From assembly GCF_041260155.1 (NCBI RefSeq), contig NC_091931.1, forward strand, positions 29,012,541-29,076,540: DNA of 64,000 nt, in the 5' to 3' direction. Origin of the DNA: Ptychodera flava (taxonomy: Eukaryota > Hemichordata > Enteropneusta > Ptychoderidae). Shown piece after piece: positions 47,700 through 61,900 of the stretch. The number at the start of each line of letters is the position of its first letter. Position 1 is the first letter of the stretch. Below the pieces are notes generated by a model, which was not told the origin of the DNA, did not search any database, and was given only the letters and a program-made list of their open reading frames with translations. Made by a program: the position numbers and the translations under genes.

Positions 47700-50600
47700 A
47701 TAAAAGTTTTAAATTTCAGTGCAATTGAATGTTTTGTACCCAATAATGTGGCTATAACAAATTTTACCTTTCAGATCATAATTTAATTCAAATGCTTACA
47801 AGTCTATATCAAGCTGTTTTTACTTCCTGTGTGCTTGAGAACTTTTACCAGTACTAATTAAAGTGGTTCTGAAAGTACGTCAACATCTTGCAGCTTATCC
47901 GATACTGCAACATTAAGAATTAAAAAAAAAAACAGAAGTGTTTTTGTATATTTTGAAGTAAGTCTGTAGTGCAGTGTTTGTGATTCTAACAAAAGTGACC
48001 CCTATCTAAAGAGCTCCATTCTACTGAATCAAAGTTTGTGAATATTCTGAACTTTTCCATTGATGTGGCCAAAAGTAGTACTTCACTTTTCAATAGGCTT
48101 TGAATACATGGGGTCGAACCAAACTAAGAAATGAATGAGTGGGGCGGGGCAAAGTTCATCGTAGAGAACTAAAATGTGAATTACACATTTTCTTTGAAGA
48201 GGTTGTTTCAGAGTGTTTGTTTTTCTCTTTGCTTTGCGTAAATCTACTGGTACCAGGACTACGTCCTTACGGTAGTCATTCAGCCAATATTTTGTGGATA
48301 GCTTTGTGATTTATGAATTATTTTCTCATTAGACAGCTGGCGTACAGCATACCAGACACCGTATACTCAGCTAATCATGCTGATTTTCACTGCTAAGAGT
48401 TATTGCTGTTTCAGATCTGAGCTGTACAAGGTTTTAAATCCGTGTGTTAATGTGATTGGAGTTGTTAACTGATCATGTTTGTGAAACATTACATATTAAG
48501 TATATGCATTTAGTGTTGACATTTAGGAGTAAACTTTGATCCACTTCCAAGGATTTAGAGTGCAGTTTTGTTTCCCCATACTTCAATAGTGAAAAACAAA
48601 CACAAAAATTGAATAAAATAAATACACTCAACCAAAAGCTGTTGATTCAATCTTTAGTTCTGTATAAAGAAAAATGTTGTGTGTGGCAGGGTTTAGTTAT
48701 GCACACAGACCTTGTTTGTATAAAAATACACATTTTTCTGCTCTCTTTCCAAATGTGCCTGACAGATCATATTTCTGTTTGCTTGGCAGCGGCAGAAGTG
48801 GGTACAATCGACTGATGCAAATCAACTCAGCTCATGTGTGTGTAGATATTTCTCTATGCAGGATATTTTGTTTCAGTGCTGAAGTGGAAAAAATTTTGCT
48901 GAAAACTTTAAATATTTGTTCTTGTTTCAAGTTTGAAACTGAAGGAAACACTGTAACAATAATGTTGTCACAGGGAAATGGCACTTTTTCAAAGTACACG
49001 CTTTGGGAGACGTAAATAAACCTCTGTATATTCACCATGTCTTATGCAGTATCTACGCCAGCATTATTTCTGCTCGGTGAGTTGTAAATAGCAAAGTCTA
49101 AAGTGATGAATGTATGCAATATCGAGGAATTTGTGATCTTAAAGCAGTTGGATTTGCAACTGCACAGTCATGCGCATTAAGTTCAACTTGCTGGTGCCTG
49201 TAAATGCTAAATTTACGTACTTTTTAAGTACTCGTACAGTAATCCCATCAAAATGTAACCATGGAGTTGATTGATCCCAAACGCAATATTATCCAAGTCA
49301 TTTATAAACGTCCTTGCTTTCATCAAACAGGTAATCACACATTTATGAGGTACACTTACAGAAAGGACACCATGCATAAACTTTGACCTTCACACTATTT
49401 TCCAGCATTCACTCATTCAAACTCTACATTTTATGGCCGAGCTAAACTCTATAGTTCTTCAACCAATTGCCAAAAACCTGCCTAATTAATACATGTACAT
49501 GAACACTGCACTCTTACTGGTTTATCAAAGAATTTGTTCCAATGCTACAGCATACCTGAAAGCAAATTTTCACACCAAATGAAATTTAGCTGAGATTTTA
49601 GGAAGTAATGGTTAATTTTGTTGACGGTGATACTTGACAGAGTACAGTATGGGAGATGGCACTCATCTGGCATATTTGCAAGCAGATTAGGGTATTCAGT
49701 CTTGGAACAAAATAACATACTGCTCCTATGTGTATACCGGTATTTTTACAACCCGATGGGTTCTGTTTGGGCAACAAAGCTACAAGTACGTAAACAACTG
49801 AATCATACAATGACTAGGTAATATTAGTAGTGATGGAATCATCAAAGTTGGTGAATTTTCCTCTCAGGGCTACTACGTGCGCATAATTTTCAATCCTTTG
49901 AATTCCTACAAGAAAAAAAGCCTCTTCAAATGGCAATGGGAATTAGTGACACTGGCAAAAGCCTGCTGTTTACAGAAAATGAGCAAGTTCTTATTCCACT
50001 CCCACAAAGAATATTGATGTACATTTTATTGGTTTCATATGGTGATATGAAAGTATTAGCAAAGGGAACTCTGGCTCCTTGTTTGTTTGTTTATGCGTGT
50101 TTGTTTATTTGTTACATATTATTTCCATATCCAGTAAAGAACCAATAATGAGTTGTATTTGTTTTCATGTTTGTCAATAAAGGTCTTTGTTTGTTTGTTT
50201 ACGAGTCTGGTCAATAAGTGACACATTAAAAAGTTTCTAATACAATCCCACCTATGAAACTAGAAAGCATTTGCAAGCAAAAGCGAAGTTCCAGAGACCA
50301 GAGCAGCGGAAGAACAAGAGAATGTGTGACAAAGATAGGTGCAGAATGAAAGAGTGCTTTGGATTTTAATATTCAGGGCTGATAGCAGTAAACACCAATA
50401 CAACTAAAAGCAAGGCAGTCCGGGGAATTATAGTACACAGATTACAAATGCCTACATGTACGGTAAAAACGCAACAGATACATACGGGGGCGACAACGCA
50501 CGGAAATGTTTATCAGACGACATTCTCGCGAGCAAGAGCAATAATTTTCGCTCCGCTGACCAACGCAAAAATCAATCGCTTGACGGGTAGCGCTGAGTTG

Positions 50601-52870
50601 TTGCCGTAAAGAGGCGAGTGATTTACAACGATGATCAGACGAGAGGAAACATCGGACCTAGGCCGTTGAAATTGAGCCACATGCATTTTCATTTGATTAA
50701 AAGCACAGACTAAAACAATTTTCATTGCTATGTCGCTGTTTTCACAAGATACTGACCGTTTGATCTTGGAAAGTTGAGTTGCTTTTACGTGCAGCCAACG
50801 CATGCCGGAGCGTGACAGACAGTACGTTCACTATGAATGCCTAGCTCTGCATGGCAGGGCTGTGTGTTACCGGCGTTAAACGGCCTCAGCCCCGCAGACT
50901 GATATAGGAAAAACCGCTGGTGACTCCTCAGAAATACGGCGGGCAGTTTCTCCGCCAAAACAGCCGATTTTGAGTCCAAATTTTACATTGATCATCGTTT
51001 TCGAGCACACCCACCTCGCCTAGGTACACGATGTGCCCAGCCGCGCTTGTAAACTTACGGAAACCCTAATTTTCTGTCTCTGTGCGGGCGAAGCGAAATA
51101 CGCCGCCATTGTTAATGTCATTCAACCCATGAGCATTCGGGCGAAACAGTATAGCCACGTACGGCGAGTATTTAGAGAAAAATAAAATCAAAAAGCAACA
51201 AAAAACAAAGCGAAAGAAAGCTAGAATTATTAATAACTGAACGCTATATGATAGTTGAGCAATGCCAAATAAAAAATAAATAAATAAACACACAAGAAAT
51301 GCCCGTAAAACCCGTCTGAGCTGGGCGATGACGTCATAAGCGTGTTGCAATGCATTCTGGGTAATTAAGGTAAAATTTGTGTATAGCATGTTCTATGGTA
51401 GTAATACCGGAAATAGAGAAAGAAAGAAAGAAAGAAAGAAGGAAGTGAGCAAAAACTAACAGTTCCAGAGCTGGTCTCTGGAACTAATAACGCATACCCC
51501 TTCTTTGCCATGAGTAAGCACTCATGTGAGTCCACCACTCTCACTACATACCCTTTTAAATAACTCACAGGGAGTGCATCTCTGCTTGCCAGTTTGCCTA
51601 CTCCTATTTTCAAGTTCAGCAGAAATAACAAATAAATACCTGACAAATAAAATACTGCTCGTAAGCAGAGAACATTACCTGCACTTTACTGTCTTTTATT
51701 TCACTCAAAGCTCTCCTTCAACGAAACCTTAGTACCACACTTTAGTGGGTTATCACTGAACTCCTTTACAATAAACCATAGACGTTTATCTTGCTCTCCC
51801 CACAATTTTCAAAAAGTGTTGTTAGCCCTGGGTGAAGTGGAATACCTTACGTATATACTGTAAGTTCCCCATACATGATATTGGGTCAAGCTGTGTCATC
51901 ACCACTAGGGCTGGAACTACCTGTTACTGTATCAAAATAACAAGTTTTGCCGCTATAGCAACTGAAAACAAACACTACAAATAATGTCAAGCAATGCGCA
52001 TGAGTAATAAGAAAATTTGCATGTATATGGGAGGATGAGAGGGCCCAATCCCTGGAGTTTTTAATTTTCCCCTTTAAGGTAATATTCCACCTTAAAACAA
52101 TCATTGAATCACATAATGGTGACAACAGGATTAGCCTTTAGAATACATACACTAATCCTATTACTGTAACAGTTCTTATTTGTATGTATGTTTCTTACAG
52201 GCGTTCTTGCTGTTCTCATTTGTCAGTCACTGCAAAAAATGTACAATTTTAAACAATACTTTGTTTCAAAATTTTGCTTTTATTTTTTTTTTAATGACTT
52301 TTGATCATTTTTACATGTGTAGCACACCGGAAGTTCTGGAGACATGGCTTTTTACAAACTTTTTACAGACTTTGTTGTAATAACATCAAATGATAGTATA
52401 AATCAAAAAGAACAGCAGAGCAATGGAAACTGACATCATCTTGCGGCAGAAAGCATATGCTGTCTGAACTGAAACTTTGATAAAATTTGTCCACAGAAAC
52501 CAAACAGGCTAAAATTAAAAGGCACTGACTCTGTCGCATCACCTGACAATGTATCTTTTGTAGGAATTGCATTGATAAATGAAAAGATGATGAAAATTTC
52601 CAGGGCTGGGGTATTTTCAAGCAGTCATGTAGAGGTAAATGCATTCCGTATATAATTTCCCAAAACACTCCTTTGGTGTAACAGTGGGAACTGTGATGCA
52701 GAAAACCTTTACTCTTTGTACTAGGATACAAATTTAGAAAAAACATCATTTTGTACTCTTAAAGTTTGAGGGACATTGCCTGCCCATTGCAAATGCATGT
52801 TTATTACAACACAATCACATCTCTATCCCTGAAGTGATCTGCCTTATTCATTTTTTTTAAAAACATAAAC
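47700..52870. other. 5.2 kb intergenic, no supported gene
   Basis: Short frames up to 113 codons show no motif. 50030-50205 ends in TCAATAAAGGTC and a TTTG run, resembling the 3' tail of a non-LTR retroposon. 51461-51485 is a small perfect hairpin (AGTTCCAGAG ... CTCTGGAACT). 50840-50880 repeats the AGCTCTGC[AG]TGGCAGGGC motif also seen near 28990 and 34565. Confidence 0.4.
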
Positions 52871-52875
52871 CACTC

Positions 52876-52881
52876 TTTATT
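52876..52881 (-). terminator. Poly(A) signal of the AtuA-like gene
   Basis: AATAAA on the minus strand, about 95 bases after the stop codon at 52976-52978. Confidence 0.6.
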
Positions 52882-52975
52882 GTTTTGAAGAATTGTAACT
52901 TTGGTTTTGGAATTGAACACCCTGCTTTGGTATAAAGCTACTGTATTTGTACCGTACACGTGCAATTACGTAGAT

Positions 52976-55900
52976 CTAGGGTCCTGAACTTTCTTTCTTT
53001 GCCAATGTTGGTAAGTCTGGAACATTTTCAATCTTGAAATCAAGAAACATCTGTCCATAAGCCTTCCCCTGAGAAAAATGAGAGAATAAAAATGCATGTA
53101 GGATGTAAAATTATTGTTACATTTCTTTTGCTTTTATGGTAATCCAACTGAACTTGACAACAGATTCCCACACCATGTTGAATTTCCACACTTTCCATCA
53201 ATAACTGGCACATACATGAATTGAAGAATGTTGGACCTGGGATTATTTCCATGTGGAAAGTACCAGTACATGAATATGGAATTTGTATTCTAACCTGTGC
53301 ATCACATCTCAGAGAAGCTATTCCGCCGCCTCCCAGTGCGTTATCCAGCACAAAGTTGAAACCATACACTCCTGGAAGCTCGTATCTGTGAGGGAATACA
53401 AAAATAGCGTCAATGACACTGTAGCTCCCATCCTGGACTATTTAGTGTTTGTTCTCTGGTCAGATATTTGAACATGTGTGAAAGGGATAAAGTGCATGAA
53501 GTGAAAATACTTAAATGTAATGTACTGGAGACAGTGAAATATGTTTAATGTATTAATTCAGAATATAAAATGGAAAAAATACAGAATTAGATATATCGAA
53601 TACTGTGATACAACCATTAACTCAACAAGTCATTTACAATGACATAGTCCCCACTTGTAATAGGAGTATTAGTCTTGATGGGGCAGGAAAATGTGGTTAT
53701 TAAGAAGTATCACTGGAGTGTATATGTTGAGATCTATGGGCACATAGGTCTATGTCGTTGTTCCCAATTTGAAACACATGAGGCATGTCTAAGTTATGGT
53801 TCTAAATCGGGAAAAAAGATCAGACCTCTAGCAGTATTGGCCAGCCAAGAAATACATATGCGCATAATAAATGAGGTACAAGATGTGACATCTTAAGGTC
53901 TAATATCCTATCAAAATTGCAGGGTATAGAACTTGTGGTTACTGAAATATGCATATATATGTATAATCAACGTCAAAGGTCATCGAGGTCACATGACATT
54001 TTTAAAAAAAAATTATATGCTAATTAATCCCTATATGCCAAAAAATCAGATCTCTAGCTCTATTCGCTTGCCCAGAATTAGATGTGTACATAATTAATGA
54101 GGTAAAGCGTGTGTTGTCATAAGGTCTCCCATCCTACTAAATACAAAGGACATAGTACTTGTGGTTACTTATTTATTGACATAAACATATATTTTAGGTA
54201 AAAGGTCATCGAGATCACATGACATTTGGTCAAAAAATTTCTCTCCTATAGTTATCCCTATATACCAAAAATCAGACATCCAGCTCTATTGGCTCGCTCA
54301 GAATGAGATATGCACATAATTATTGAGGTACAGTATGTGGCGTCATAAGGTGTCCATCATACCAAACATGAAGGGTGTAGCACTTGTGGTTACCGAGTTA
54401 TGGACAAATATGTACATTTGAGGTCAAAGGTCACCGAGGTCACGTGACATTTTGTCAAAAAATTGTTTTGCTAAGTTATCCCTATATACCAAAAATCAGA
54501 CCTCTAGCTCTATTGGCTCGCTCAAATTAGATATGTACATAATTAATGAGGTACAATATGTGGCGTCATAAGCTGTCCCATCATACCATACATGAAGGGT
54601 GTAGCACTTGTGGTTACTGAGTTATGGACAAATATGTATATTTGAGGTCAAAGGTCACCGAGGTCACATGACATTTTGTCAAAAAAATTGTTGCTAAGTT
54701 ATCCCTATATACCAAAAATCAGACCTCTAGCTCTATTGGCTCGCTCAAAATTAGATATGTACATAATTAATGAGGTACAATATGTGGCGTCATAAGCTGT
54801 CCCATCATACCATACATGAAGGCTGTAGCACTTGTGGTTACTGAGTTATGGACAAATATGTATATTTGAGGTCAAAGGTCACCGAGGTCACGTGACATTT
54901 TGTCAAAAAAATTGTTTTGCTAAGTTATCCCTATATACCAAAAATCAGACCTCTAGCTCTATTGGCTCGCTCAAAATTAGATATGCACATAATTAATGAG
55001 GTACAATATGTGGCGTCATAAGCTGTCCCATCATACCATATACGAAGGGTGGTAGCACTTGTGGTTACTGAGTTATGGACAAATATGTATATTTGAGATC
55101 AAAGGTCATCAAGGTCACATGACATTTTGTCAAAATATCCGAGATATCTGCGTGAACGGATGGACTCACGGATGGACGAACAGACGGACATGACCCAATC
55201 TATAAGCTCACTGGACTTCATCCGTGGGGACTAAAAATTGTGTCACTGCATCCTTTTTGCAATATGAATACGAATGAGAATACGATGAGAAACTAAATTT
55301 TTATTTTTTGTGGCCTTATACATGGGAGTCTATGGAGATCTGCCTTAAACATGGGAGTCTATGGACGTGTAAACTAAAAATATGCAAATTTCACCACGAT
55401 TTGCCCAAATTTGGTAAAGGTCACTCCTATGCACTTCCATACCAAGTTTCAAATCAATCGGACTTGTGGTTTAAGAGCAGGAGATTTTTTGACCAAAAAT
55501 GGGAGAAAATTACAAAAAAATTCATGAAAAATAGCAAGTCCAAGATACTGACCCAAGATGCGCACAATCATTTCATGTCAGCCCAAAGTACTTACATGCT
55601 AATTTTTCATGTAATCTGCTCAGTGGTTATTGAGTTTTTTCAATTTTGACTGTTTTTACATTTTTCACTTAATTTGCATATTTTTGGCAATGACAACTTC
55701 ATTTGAACAAAATCTCATCTACAGCCCATCATCCATGTACACACCAAATATCAAGATGAAATGTACAGCGGTTTTGGAGTTTTTGATGTTGACGGACAGA
55801 CATACAGACATACAGACATACAGACATACAGACATACAGACGTACAGACATACAGACATACATACACACAGACATTTCCTAGCCTATAAGAATAGCTTCC

Positions 55901-58900
55901 ATTGCCATATATACATATGGCTATGGGAGCTAAAAAAGGATGATTGCAACGTTTAAAAGTGACTACTGTAAGTGTAACGGCTGTGTATTGGACGTTCAAG
56001 TCAGGGTTACAGAGAACGCCACATTAACCTGTCAAGCCATTTAGAAAAATGCCTTATAAAACAGAGAGTCATTTGGCCAGATAACAAGTAAATTGGCGGT
56101 CAACTTCAGTGGTCTGGTACAGCGATTGTAATACAAAAGTCAGCAACTCTTGCAATAAAATTGATACTGATACTACAGGCTGCGTAAACATCGCACAGTA
56201 GTACAAACCATTTCTCTCATTGTGTATCTTAGAAAATAAACTGAATCGAATGAAGAATAATTCACGATTGACACCAATTGAGATTACCCGCTGATTTTAG
56301 TGTTTGCAATTGCTGTACCCAACCAGTGAAGTTGATCGCCAATTTTTTTGTTATCTGGTCAAATGACTCTGTTTTACGAGGCATTTTGCTATATGGCTTA
56401 ACGGGTAAATGTGGTGTTCTCTGTAATAGACACAACACATGTATACTAGAGCAATAATGTACCCCCTCCAAGCCCATAATGGACTCAAGCAAACTTCGCT
56501 TTCCATAATTTACGCAGTGAAGGAGTACATTATGGAGTGCAAAGTGTGTTTGGGTCCATTATGGGCTGAGAAGGGGTACATTATTGCAATTATTTTATAG
56601 TTTTGGCAATGCCAGTCAATTTGTAGATGAAGAAAACATCTGGGGGCCACAATGCTGGATAATTTGATATATTATCAGTAATAATTTAGGGGGATGGCAT
56701 CACAAAATTCCCTGGTATTGAAAAAGCTATAATATAATATGTATACCAGGGTACTTGCAGTTATTACTAGTACTTGCATATATTTTCTACTAAAAATAAT
56801 CTTTGTTGAATTCAGTAAACTGTGTCTGTTGCTATCTCTTTTTCCATGATGTCACAAATCAGAAATGCAAGAGTTTACCTTGGAAACTTACATGCGGGTA
56901 CTTTATAATCTATTTAGGTTGATGTACTTAAGTGACTCCACTGAAGTGTTTATTAGTTTAAAATGTTTTCACACAGTAACATTATTCAAGCAAGTCCAGC
57001 CATTCTATTCAAACTGGCAATGTTATAAAGTGAACTTTGTTGTTGCTTGGAATTGCTTTTTATCACCATAATGCTGCTACAAGAAAGGCAAAATAATAAC
57101 AGCGTTGATGGCCTTAATGCAAATACCTGCATTGGTACTGTTAACATTTTCACCCCACTTTTCTTTGTAAAGGTCCAACTTTACCATTGAAATCAACAGA
57201 AGTGGATCAAACCATGGTGGTAGAGGAGTTAAACTAGGTATGTCCAATGCATTATGAGTGTACATAATGTTATAGAAAGAATGGGCGATGCGCTGACCAT
57301 TAACGTTTATTTATGGGCAAGGGTGAGAGGAAAGCCAAAAATTAATGGGCGAGGCTTGCCGAGCCCGTTTATTTGGCTTTCCTTGAGCCCGCGCCCATAA
57401 ATAAACGTTAATGGTCAGAGCGGAGTCTGTTATTTCCATTATATTATCAGCGAACCCAAGAAAACCATCAAATTTGCGAAACTTTCTGGAGCGAACAACA
57501 ACTGGAGCCCAGAAACTGAGCAATACGCGATGCACTGTGACCACGCGCTGTAAAAAATTGGCAAATCCGGAGATGTTTTCAGAAAAAAGTATCTCAACTT
57601 GACCTACAAGTGCTCCATTTTATTTTGTGATTGATTATGATTTACCTTTGAGCTGTAAAGTTACGATACTTTGAGTTGTTAATCTTATGATTCATATTCA
57701 CGGGCATGTAAAAAAACCATTACTGTGTATTTGTGGTCAGTCATGTGGTTCAGCTCGACCAATCAGAATGTGATGAGCCGGGCATGGTAATATAATGAGA
57801 GATGGATACATGTATTTGTAGAGTAACTTTACAGCCCCCAACTTTGCATGTACCTACCTTGTGACACTCTTTGTCTCTCTACCATCTGGTGCGTCGATCA
57901 GGTGATCAAAATACTGTTGAACGGCTTCTTCTGTGAGTGCCTGACGGAGGTAAGGCACATAAAACGGATGGCGGGCTACAACTCCTGTTGAGGACAATAG
58001 ACAGACACAATGAATCATATTCTTCAAGCAAGTTCATGTAAATTGAATCTCCTGGCTGTAACCCATTCATATCTCAAAAACGTACACTTTCAGATACTGT
58101 TGAGCACTTCCAGACACACAATACAATATAGTCCACCAACTTGTACAGCTGTTATATTAGTTTCATAAGGCTACTGGTTTGTGTTCGTTCAAAATGACAC
58201 GTTGTCATTTGGATTTTAATTATCGTACTCAAATTAGTTCGGAACACTGGTGTGAAATATCCTCATATTACAGCAATTCATATGTGTTGTACATGCATTG
58301 TAAAGATTGTATATTCTTTGATACGTGCAGATATATACAGTATCACATATGTAGATCAGCTGTCCATGCAATTTATGTCATATTTTTACAGTCTAGTCTT
58401 GCCTCATATTCAAAGACTGAAGGATATCAATGTAGGCACTCTGTATGCCCTCATTTCAAACCTTCCCTATTTCTGCTCTAATTCAGCTTCATTTAAAACG
58501 TTACATACAGTTCACACTGTACCATAGTTATGAATATTCATATTCACAAAGCTTATGCTGTAAAGTCCCTTGGGACGCATCGTGATCTCCCTCTACCCTG
58601 GCACTACACTGACTCCAAATCTACTATCTCCAGACACAGCCAGCCAGTGATTGTCCAACAAAACCGATGTCTAACCTATATTGCATGTGTTTCCCTTGTC
58701 TCCACTCCTGGTGTATGCCAGGTCTCCCAGGCAGAAAGTATGGGTACCCGTTTCAAGCTTGGTTCCCTCTTCTGTCACTGACTCCTGGACTTCATCTTGT
58801 GTACTCTCTGGGACAACTGGACTTGTAATGGTTTCCTCATGTTCATCACAATGAACTTTAACCTTAACAGTAGCATGACAGCATGAACAAAAACAAATTA

Positions 58901-61900
58901 CAACTTGCATTTGTCTTTTTTTTCTGATGTCTAAGTAAAGTGATCCACGGGCAAGGCTTGGCCTTGCTTGTTTACTAGTTACAAAACAAAATGACATATT
59001 AAATTATATCTTATTAAATTGGCTTTTGAAAAATTGATACTGATCGTTTTCTTGGCAAAAAAACCATTCTGCTAACATTGATTTGAACTATTCTGCATTT
59101 CAAAATACAATAGTCGCGCCAGCGGCTTACTGACTACGCATGCGCTTATTCATAATATACTATGCGAGTAACCGGAAGTGTACCCTTCTTTCATGGGCGC
59201 CGCCATGTTTTTTTTTTTGAGTACTCGTAAATAAACAAATACGAAACAAATTACTATTATATAACATGCCTTTTATAAAATATACCTCTTTTATTAGCCA
59301 GTAAATGTTATTATGCACCTTGTCGCTGATACAAAATATCGTTAATATAGATAAAGGGAGAAAACTGTCGTGCATATGAACGGGGGCATACGCAAAGAAT
59401 GCTGGGATTGAATTATAGAAGAGCGCCCCTTGTGTCAATAATTAGATTCAAAAATTGCCAGTTTTTAGACGGAACGCTATAGTTTTCAGCTTGCAAGTGG
59501 AAGGTGGGCAGTGCGGTTACCATTGCAATGATAATGATTGCATAATACGTCCCTTGTTTAACGCAATAGGCTGTTATCATTGTAAAAATTGCCAATTTTT
59601 GCCAAAATTTTTACACGCTACAGAAAATCTATACCTGCCCTGCTGCAGGGTTTGACGTCGTGTACGTACGTGAACTGCTTTCATCAGAGGGAAACTGGGC
59701 ATAGTTGTCATATAAACGTTTATGAAGTAACAATTACAGTTTATCATGAATCAATACAAATAACATTGCCAATCTTAACCCCTGGCGCGACACCAAGGGC
59801 TGAGCCCTATATAATATTACATTTTACAAATGTCAAAAAAATGATACATTTTGCAGAAATCTGTAGAATTCTAGGGGTAACAGTGACCAAAAAATACTAA
59901 ATAAAAAAGTTGCTGACATTACGATATATACAACTTTTCTATTCCGTACTGACTTTTTGATGCCCATATCATGATGGTGCTTGTATGCTGCCATGAACAC
60001 TAACACATTTATTGGCTGTACATAATATGAAGCGATATTCATTGCCACTTCAATGTACTGAAATATTCAAGTTCCCACATTGGTGAATGTCTTCTGGTAT
60101 TGTACATGTACTTTGTTCAGAGCTACATGTAAGTATACACTTGATTTCTTGCACAGTGTTATGTATGACTGCAATGTGACATGCACAACAACTTGTATTG
60201 ATGTTTCGTACAAATAATCTGAAATTAAAGTTTGAAACTCACTATATTTTGTATTACTTGCCACAAGAAGACCAAAAACATGTCATGAAACTACAATAAT
60301 TTACCTGAAGTTTATCCTTAGGATACAAGAATGAGAACAGCTTCAACACAGGAGATCTGTTGACAAACAAACATTTAGCTTTTCATCTGAGAATCAAATT
60401 TTACAATACATGATATATGTGGACATCTTTTGATCCCTCCACTCTAAAGGCTATTTGTTTGTGAAGACATATGTTTCTGGATAACACAGGTTCTAGAAGT
60501 AACCAAGGCCCGACACTCTTTGAAAGATGTATTTGATGGGTTTCAGCAAAGCAATGCCCCGTAATAAGAACAATTTCATGTGCAAGGGTGAGTTTACAAA
60601 GGTGCAAAAAGTTATACATTATTTTGTCAAACAAAATTTGAAACTCAAACCTATAAATATTATCAAACAACACAGAATGATACTACGATAAAGTGATGTA
60701 TTTCCAAAAGCAACGTTGCAAGCAATATGTACCATTTCCCTGTATCGCAAACAACATTTTGCATGAGAAATAAGTACTTTAGATTGTTTCAAGAGTATGA
60801 GTAATGAAATTTGTAATCTACTTACACTCTTGGCCTTCCACCAACCAGTGTCATGAATCCTGGAGCTGTAGACAGAAAGTAGAACAAGGGTGTCCATTAG
60901 TGTGATTTCTGGTATATAAATGCACAAGTTAAATGTTGATGTTAACAATAACAGCTGCAGCTATTTCATATCATGGACAGACGTAAATGAAGTGTCCTCC
61001 ACAGCTTGTAAAAACAGGTGGGTCCATTTACATAACAATACATAATTTGCATATCCTCTTGTTGTGAAAATGTATTGTTTTATACATGTTGTTAACATAT
61101 GAATAGATTACTTCAAAAACAGGGGGATGGCCCACCTCTAAAAATTCACTGTGGAGATTCCTGAAATGAAACATGTATATGTGTGTAGCTGCACTGTTTG
61201 CTGTTTGAGACTCTCTCAACTACCATAAGACTGAATAACTGGTCCAACTCCGTACCTTGCGTCATTAATTCATTGATTTTAGAGATACTCCTAAGTTTTA
61301 ACATGAAAAGTTCATCTCTCATATAAATACAGTGTTGAAATTTTTGTCATATAACCCATGTCATTAACCCTCTGAACACCAAAGTCAATTTTGGTCACCT
61401 TTATAAAATATACCCTAGTCAAATTTTTTTACGTTTTTGCCACAATTTTTTTAAAAAACTGTAGCCAATGAAATGTGATGTTCATTTGGTCCAAAATTAT
61501 TTAGAAAAATTAACAAAAGTTCATAAAAATTGGCAAAATGTTGGATTTAAATTTTGGTGGGAAAAATTACAGCACTCAAAGGGTTAAGCCTCTCCTTCAA
61601 GGGGAAGTTACAGGACTGTAGGTGCACAACAGGCCTAGGGGATGACTGATGATGCAGTCATTTGCATACACTGGACTGGAGTTTTTGAATTCTCACAACA
61701 TCGCTTTGACCGTATGAGAAATTTGAATAATCATGATCGGCACTTACGTGACATATGCAAAGAGGGGTCAAATGCTCATACAGGGAACACATTTTGAAAC
61801 ATATGCGTTCTCCGACAAAAATTGGAAAATTTTTTTCAGTTTATTTTCAACTCAAGTTTAGTCACTATAAATTCACAGACTTCATATGCAAGATTCAATG

